A stretch of DNA of 64,000 nt from Amblyomma americanum (taxonomy: Eukaryota; Arthropoda; Arachnida; Ixodida; Ixodidae). Below, piece by piece: positions 57,412 through 64,000 of the stretch. Numbering within the stretch: the stretch's first letter is position 1; every line of letters begins with the position of its first letter. The notes below the pieces were generated by a model that saw nothing but the letters and a program-made list of their open reading frames with translations, did no database searches and was not told where the DNA came from. Made by a program: the position numbers and the translations under genes. The stretch covers positions 79,716,324-79,780,323 of the forward strand of contig NC_135506.1 of assembly GCF_052857255.1 (NCBI RefSeq), in the 5' to 3' direction.

Positions 57412-58905
57412 GTGAGCATAGCATATGTTCTTCGTTTTCGCAAAGCTGAGAGATAGCAGCTAAAGACATCGAGATAACGGCAAGCTGTATGGCGATCATC
57501 CCTTCACACCCTTGTATTCCGGCAAAGTAAAAACGCACCCATGCAACGCAGAGATAAATTATCACGTTCTGGGAATGAATATCTTCGAATTCGCTCCCGT
57601 TTCATAAGAGATGCGGAGAATAGCGTGTACGAGCACTACTATTTCATCTATGGTTTTCATATATGTGCATAGCAAGTAATAACACTCGCTTTGGAAGGCT
57701 ATGCTCTCACAGATACTTTTTGTCGCTTGTGTCATTGGCCGGTGCTCCGCCTATCGAATGTCGCTAATATCTGCTGACGTTAGCCAATCCCTGGTAAGCA
57801 ACAATAATTGTTAAGTTAAAGGTGGTATCAGCGACCCATTGAGTGTCGAGCAAAGAAGGAGCGCCATTTTCCCCTCTTCGGCACTTGTCTGTTGTCGGTA
57901 CTTTTTTTTTGTCTTACTGCTCAAAACTGTACAGTATGCAGGGACGAACCACGCCACATATTGTGATTTTTCCTCAGCATATCATAAGAAAGTTGTGCTA
58001 CTTGGACGGTGGAGTCTGTGCTGAATAAGTCTAGAAGGCTTAGAAGTCGCACTGATAAATAGTGCCATGGAACCTATGCTCAATTTGTTGCATTGCGAGA
58101 ATTTTACCTGCCCAGCAGTTCCAGTTGAATGCACTCGCGGAGCCTGCATTATATTTAGCACGTGTGTGATGGCAGGCCCTGATATGAGAGCTGACTCGTA
58201 TTGGCTGTTTCACCTCAGCTTATACTAAACAGAGTCGCGTATTTTCATTTATTCTTTTAAAATGTTGGTTTTCGTCACAGGTTTGCACTTAACTACTGCG
58301 CACATGCAGAAGGAAATATGAAAGGCGCAGTAGATGTGCATAACTCTAAACGTACATCTGCAAATGCCGGGAGTTGGGGGATTAAGAAGTGGATAACTCC
58401 GTAGTGGAGGAGTCCGGAGTGGCGCTCGGACTTGACTTTGGCTTTTTAGTTTTGGCGCTGGTAGAACGTGCCCGCCCCGCCGGAGCTCCGAGGTCCGTGG
58501 TCGTGGTGGCCATGGTGATGCCGGACGCTTTCTTGCCCTTATCACAAGCGCGCTCATGCGCCGTGTAGCGGTCGTCAGCTTCTAGGCTCTGCACTGGCGC
58601 GTCGCCTGCGTATGCTGCAAGGTTGCCATACATTTCGTATCGGGGCGGTGTCGATAGGTGGCACGCGGTCACCATGTACATTCTAGTGACATGGAGGTCA
58701 GAATAAAACCAGTGGATAAAGGCTGACCAGCTTTACGCGGAGAAATATTCAGAGCTGCGCATTTCCCTGTTCGTTTCTCTGTTCGATACTTTCCTCAAAG
58801 GTCCACGCCGTAAGTTGTGCATTATCGCAGTGTGGATTGGTACCTATGTAACTGACACTGTTGGTGAATAAACATTTAGGAAGTCTGTATCTCTTATTTC
58901 TGCAG
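57412..58905 (+). other. Intron-like spacer, copy 2
   Basis: Matches 4972-6471. Several small indels; no gene or element recognised. Confidence 0.45.
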
Positions 58906-59866
58906 CCAGTCAAGACCCTGAGCGCAGCTGGCTCACAAGGCGACTGAACCGCTTACCTGGAGCAGAGCCTTTCGCTCAAAGCCCCAGCACGGCGTCTGCA
59001 GGATTGAGCCAGTCTTTCTGCCACTGACAGTCACCTTTGGTGCCCACAGCGACGCTTCTCTTGTTCTTCATGGTGCCAGAAATCGTCCAGGTGCTAAGAG
59101 CACCTTGCACTGCTGCTGTTTTTCATGCCGGCGGCCTCCCCTATCTAGCCAACGCTACACATCGACACCATCCCCCCCAGCGACAAACTTAGCGAACGCA
59201 ACACAGCCAGCACAGCCAGAACAAAAACGTGGGCGAGGTCCGAGAACACAATAAGAATTAGACACAAATCAAGTAGTGAACATAACAACGCTGACACTGT
59301 CAATGCAACCATGCTCACCAACATAAGAAGAACCGTTAAATGGTGTACGTCTACATCCACAAAATTGTGAACAGCAATGAACACGAACAAATTGATCAAC
59401 ACAATAGACCGCAAGTTTCTACGCCCTGCTACACTGCATTCAAATATAGTATTAATGCGTACAAACACTACCTTAAAAATTGTACCAACACAAGAATCCT
59501 GCAGCACTAACCGCAGACGGGGCTCGGCAAACTTGTAAAGGTTTTAAAACATGACACCCAGCAACACCAACAGCCCACGTTTTACAGGAACTAACACACC
59601 ACACAAAGCATTGCGAAATCCACAAGATACTTGGACGGACACCGATGGCACCAGCTGCAGTTACTACGACGAGCACGACCGCCAACACGACTATCGATGA
59701 CATGCTGTAAGGATACTGGCGACCAGTTGCACGCCAGCATCACAGAGCTCTACCAGCACTCTCCAGCGACAACTCCGATTGTACTCCGGACATTCACCGC
59801 TGCGGCAGTGACGAGGCTTCGCCACATTCCGTGATTCCAGCCCGGATGAAATTCACATGCAGCACG
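58906..59866 (+). other. Exon-like module 3, copy 2
   Basis: Acceptor TTATTTCTGCAG, donor AGCACG followed by GTGAGT. The core GCTTCTCTTGTTCTTCATGG near 59051 is kept. The 120-codon hydrophobic frame on the minus strand (59145-59507) is an effect of the A+C-rich plus strand. Confidence 0.6.
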
Positions 59867-60088
59867 GTGAGTTCATTGACAGCCTCGCTCTTTTCATATT
59901 TTCATATTTGTATAAATAAATATGACCGTGCTAGCTAAAGCCATATGTAGCATGCAGGTAACAAAATTTCGGCGGCGGGGGCTGAATGTCGTGGCAGGCT
60001 CCTGGTGAAACTCACGCACACGGCGAATTATGACGATATAGCGTCAGTATATGTCTTTCTCTGAATCCCAAGTTTCCATTTTCTGCAG

Positions 60089-62085
60089 GTTGACTCATCT
60101 GGCTCCTGGCACCATTTCGGATTGGCTGCTTGAAAGTGAAGCATTTCTGCCCGGGCGTCATCAGTCCTGTTCTTCTTCGTGGTGGCTGTTACCGCACAAC
60201 GGCCCACCCTGTACGCCTTCTCTGCACGACAGCATCCAGAAAACTCCAGCCACTGTACAGCCACCCTGACCTGCAACGAGTACAATCAGTGCTACATGCT
60301 TTAGAGCTGCCGCGGCAACTACTCACATGAAAAACCTTTGCGCGCACATATGCGCACAACGCAAACTTTGTAACAAGAACACGAAGGTACACAATGACGG
60401 CCACAATACCAATTGCGCCAAAGGAATCCACACAAACACAGCCACCGTAATCACCTGCCATAACTCCACCATTCCAGCTGTCGCTACCATGAGGGCACGT
60501 GTGTTGATGAGGCACTTGTGATGTTCTTCATGCATCGGCGAAATGTGCCCTTTCAACACATTTGCCAGAGATGAACCATCTGCAGCCATGGGCTAGACAC
60601 ACACAGAAGCTACACCCCTACAATCCATGACTACACGCATGCATACAGACACCACCACCACAACTATAGCGAACTTACCGGGACTTGTACCGTGGCAACA
60701 AGCGTCGCCATCGTGCTGACGGCCAAGAGTTCTCATATTATTCACGCATCGGCGAAGTGCGCCATTTAGGCGCAATCGCTTGAGCGACGTCACTTCTGTT
60801 CCTTTTGCGGGGCTGCCATGTGCCGCACTGGTAACACACTACAGAACTACTCCGCACACATTAATGGGCAGAACACCATCTAACAGCAACCTACCCCCTC
60901 CGAAACACAACTGCACAGAAGAGCTTTCACGACGACTACAATCAGAACCCCATCTTTTCATTGTAGTCGTCAGCCACACGCGTATCATTCCCGCTGTCGC
61001 TGCCGCGTACTGGCGCGTCCAAGTCATCCAAGCTACCAGGATCGTCGCAGTGCTGGTAGCCTACAAATCCCACGCACAATCCAACACCGCGGCCAGCAAG
61101 TAACTCCAGTCGCTTAGACCAACCCCATCACAGCTACACAGAGAACGCCACCGACATTGTCACACATACGAGCCCTTATTCTGTGGCAGCACACGAAGGT
61201 ACTCTGAAGACGACCACAACAAGCACTACGCCAGAAACAACCGATAAAAGCTGTCTCCACTGTACGCGCGCTAGTGTGTAATCGTTTAGACAAGAAGTTG
61301 AAGGCACTCATCCCGACTTGCTTTCATCCGGCAAGCAGCATCGTCAATGTGTTGATGACGGCGCTCGTGATGTTCATGTGTCGGCGAATTGCGCCTTTTC
61401 AACAGAATCGCCAAAGATGCACCTGCATGGGCAAGGAATGCACAGAAGCTCCACCGAATATACACGCATGCATCCACAAATACACGCATGCATACGGACA
61501 CCACCACCACAGCTATCGCGAACGTACAACAAACGAGCTGTAAAAATCCAAACAAGAACACAAAGGTACATTAACTCAAAAATGTGCCATAGGAACCCGT
61601 GCAATCCACAGCCACATAGATTTTGCCTGTCCTGTCGCGATGCCGAGAAAAGTACGAAGGCACTATGCACCGCGACACAGAAACAACGAACCGTAAAACA
61701 CGATAGTGAACGTTCCCAGCAGGCAACATGATTAAGGCAGCACTTTATCCACATCCACCATTTGCACATATCCGCCATATCCACATATAACATATCCATC
61801 ATTGCGGCACCACTCTTGCTGCTCATGTCCGTGGCCGTTCACCACTTTGGCGGCCCTGACGCCTGTGCCACATGCACAACCCCGCATACAATATCAGCCA
61901 ACAAGCATCTCCAAGCGATAGACGCCCGCCACGACCTACATACAATCTGCACGATCACCACTAAATGCATCACAGCTGCCACGACTACACGCATAAACCA
62001 CACCTCAATTGCAGATTTAGCCAAGAAACGTGTTTGCAGTTTTCATTTGATAAATAAAACTTTTACAACTCCTGGTTTTCTGAGA
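60089..62085 (+). other. Terminal exon-like module, copy 2
   Basis: It begins after CCATTTTCTGCAG, only 222 bases from the donor at 59867, because the 1.9-kb block is absent. A+C-rich with internal repeats (for example ATACACGCATGCAT near 61462 and 61483, a local duplication not in copy 1). It ends near AATAAA. Confidence 0.5.
62053..62058 (+). terminator. Candidate poly(A) signal AATAAA
   Basis: It lies in TGATAAATAAAACTTTT and is conserved with 11466-11471. Confidence 0.45.
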
Positions 62086-62321
62086 AAATGAATTTCACGA
62101 GACTGTGATGACTTGCTCCCTGATGCAGTGGACACCTCAATCGCGCTTTGCGCTAAGTGACGGTAGTGAGGTATGTGCTCTGCATGCGCACATACCATAA
62201 AACGCGGCAAAATAGGCAGCTGGCGTTCTTTGATGTTGACAACATTGTAGTAGTCTCTGTTAATTTCGAAACGAAAGCTTCACTAGGGTACCTGGTAACG
62301 ATTTAGCGGTGCTTGCAGTTT

Positions 62322-62406
62322 TGACCTTCAAATCAGACAGAGGTCAAACCAAATAAGTTATGATATAAGGTGAAAGGTCAATGTCAAAGGTTAAAGTCAA
62401 AGGTCA
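62322..62406. promoter_or_regulatory. Cluster of AGGTCA-type half-sites
   Basis: TGACCT at 62322, AGGTCA at 62341, AGGTCA at 62375, AGGTTA at 62388 and AGGTCA at 62401. The last three are exactly 13 bp apart. AGGTCA is the nuclear-receptor half-site; spacers of 7 are unusual for a classic element, so this may be only a short tandem repeat. Confidence 0.35.
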
Positions 62407-63029
62407 AATGCGAAGTTGAGACATTAATGAGATGACGTGGATACCATAGTCGCCCTTTAAGCAATGCAGCAGTAGTGACAGATGTGCGCTGCATGGTTTG
62501 GCATTCACAATGCTGCAGCAAAAAGGCGGCACTAAAGCAGAAGCGGCAAGTATGGTGGCCAAGTGGTTGAAGTGCTCGAAGTACGTAAACACCTCCCAGG
62601 ATATACCCATGCCAGATGGGTATCGACACGGTACCCTCTTTCGTGCAGGGAAACAGCCTTGCGTGTTCTCTGGCTAAATCGGAACTGCTCACTAAGCCTC
62701 AAAGGCAGCACCCGACCTTTTAAAACCCTTTTGAGTTCCATATTCACAACACGGAAAAGATCCGCCAGCTACGCTTCACCATATCGCCGGGGTATGACAG
62801 AAGCCGACATGAGCAGGATCATGCAGTAAATATTCAAATCACTTACGCAGGGATGAAGAGGCACTTAATAGCTTCATTGGGACATCATACAAGGCGCAGG
62901 TGGCCGCCGCTGACTCCATCGACTGACCTTTCGTTTCTCTCGCTCCCTAGCCACTACTGCGCATGCGCTACTAGCAGCACCGAGCCACTGGTGTTCCGCC
63001 GCTGCGCTGTGCCGTGCCTTTCCTCGAAA
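62407..63029. other. tRNA-like remnant, otherwise nothing recognised
   Basis: At 62554 GGTGGCCAAGTGGTTGAAGT resembles the A-box end of a Ser/Leu tRNA, and GGTATCGACAC near 62619 is a poor B box. It may be the head of another SINE family. A true tRNA fold is not supported. The remainder shows no gene. Confidence 0.3.
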
Positions 63030-63155
63030 ATCCAACTTTCAGTTTTCTCTTTCTTCTTTCCCTCCCTCCTTTAGCCCTTACTTTACGGCGCGGTTCGGGT
63101 TTCAACCGAGATATGTGATACTGCTACTGTGCCATTTCCTTTCCTCAAAAACCAA
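63030..63155 (+). mobile_element. Long-form SINE, tail part
   Basis: Pyrimidine block CTTTCCCTCCCTCCTTTAGC, then TTACGGCGCGGTTCGGG and the tail CATTTCCTTTCCTCAAAAACC. The head is missing. Confidence 0.8.
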
Positions 63156-63159
63156 ACAA

Positions 63160-63290
63160 AACAAGCGAGCCGACGGCGTTCATAGAGTTCATTGGCGTTG
63201 ACAGCTTTGCTAAGTCCCGTTCATTTTTACGAAACGAAAGGCGAACAACCGGCTCCGTGGGTCAGTGGAGACCTCAATCTCGCTTTTGCT
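63160..63290 (+). repeat. Interspersed repeat R, partial copy 4
   Basis: GAGTTCATTGGCGTTGACAG, then GGCTCCGTGGGTCAGTGG and GACCTCAATCTCGCTTTTGC. It directly follows a SINE tail. Confidence 0.7.
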
Positions 63291-63328
63291 TTGTATATCC
63301 TTGATTAGCTGAGCTAATCCACATTAAT

Positions 63329-64000
63329 TTTTTACACGGTCGCTGAGCTAGTCGAAGCCCATAAGACGGCACTTGTGACCCGCATATAGCGCACTGGTGC
63401 GGGACGCGTAATTATCGACAAACTCCACATCCACCCCGTAAAGAAGCTATGTGCCACATCCAATTTATCAGTCCAGATTGCTAATAGGCCAGCTGTTAAA
63501 CCAGTAGCCAAGAACTTGCTGCCAGAATAACACCACGGCCACAGGAATGCAAGGGCGCCGGCCTTTGAGAAACAGCACAAGAACGAACCATGAGCAGTGT
63601 ACAGGATGCAGCTCAACACATAAAAGGCGGAACAAGGTGGCATGTATGGCCTCTCCAAAGTCAGCCCTCGTTTACGCTACAACCTTTCACGCTAGCTTAA
63701 TACGCGAGGCAAAGGAAGTAGCTATCGCACGGAGGGGGAGTGGAGTGGAGGGCATCGTGGATCTCCGCACCGAAACTATTCTAAGCGGCTCTAAGAGCGC
63801 CGTTCAAAATTTCGCCAAAACTCGGTAAGCGCGCTCGCAATGCGAATTCTGCGCATCCGGACTCTCAATCACAACATCAATCGCGTATGGGTTCCGGCTC
63901 ACGCGAGTAACTGCGGAAATGAGGGGGTCGACCATCTGGCCCGAGGTTTTAACCGACCGGGGGACGGGAGACCTCTCGGGAACGGACGCCCCCGCCGAGG
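63329..64000 (+). mobile_element. LINE-F: RNase H region of a LINE, cut by the window edge
   Basis: Pieces in several frames match the end of an RNase H LINE ORF2: the linker KLHIHPVKKLCATSNLS near 63420, the RNase H start near 63596 (AVY, in a degraded form), LIREAKEVAIAR near 63690, the middle piece KSAVQNFAKTR near 63795, and VWVPAHASNCGNEGVDHLAR near 63889-63948, the late His-containing RNase H motif. Stops and shifts show decay. The element continues beyond 64000. It resembles LINE-A and LINE-B in domain order but not closely in sequence. Confidence 0.85.

Larger units (their letters stand above)
54985..62134 (+). repeat. Long direct duplication, copy 2
   Basis: Same order of modules, SINE and poly(A) signal as 2580-11546. 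It lacks the 1.9-kb block between TTTCGG and CGGCGGGGG. Both copies keep the splice-like borders of modules 2, 3 and the terminal module, although many other positions differ. Confidence 0.9.

Noticed and set aside
59145..59507. Hydrophobic 120-codon minus-strand frame resembling a membrane protein
   Set aside because: Opposite strand of an A+C-rich module; not open in copy 1.

Overview
The window looks like repeat-rich, gene-poor nuclear DNA from an arthropod, most likely an ixodid tick. That is an inference from the repeats: many tRNA-derived SINEs with the A box TGGCTCAGTGG and B box GGTTCGATCCC (resembling the Ruka-type SINEs of Rhipicephalus), Penelope-like elements with GIY-YIG endonuclease, and degenerate CR1/L2-like, RTE-like and RNase H-bearing LINEs. 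No intact cellular protein-coding gene was recognised. Every recognisable coding stretch belongs to a retroelement and most are broken.

Layout. 1-2.5 kb: a duplicated intron-like piece with a SINE, then an A+C-rich module. 2.58-11.55 kb: copy 1 of a long direct duplication whose second copy lies at 54.99-62.13 kb. Each copy carries exon-like modules (acceptor-like AG at the left, GTGAG donor at the right), ending in a long block with an AATAAA signal. 11.7-12.0 kb: a 21-bp minisatellite. 12.6-16.1 kb: a broken RNase H LINE with a second LINE fragment nested in it. 18.0-21.8 kb: two Penelope-like copies facing away from a shared 5'-end junction, forming a large inverted repeat. 22.3-33.0 kb: SINEs, a 108-nt near-perfect hairpin, minisatellites, a 456-bp tandem duplication and an unclassified repeat family. 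33.5-35.5 kb: a dead CR1/L2-like LINE. 35.6-54.5 kb: further exon-like modules with a third Penelope-like copy and a satellite built from 579-bp dimers. 54.99-62.13 kb: duplication copy 2. 62.1-64 kb: a nuclear-receptor-like half-site cluster, SINE remnants and an RNase H LINE running off the right edge.

The most interesting structure is the series of exon-like modules. At least ten blocks of about 0.4-1 kb, all on the + strand, run from an acceptor-like AG, usually after a pyrimidine tract, to a GTGAG donor; two others end in AATAAA. Many share a core that translates as a hydrophobic LLLFFM-like string, but there is no long reading frame. They may be exons of a long non-coding or decayed transcript made by repeated exon duplication, or copies of an undescribed repeat family carrying splice sites. 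RNA data are needed to decide. All coordinates and similarities were read by eye; no alignment or database search was run.
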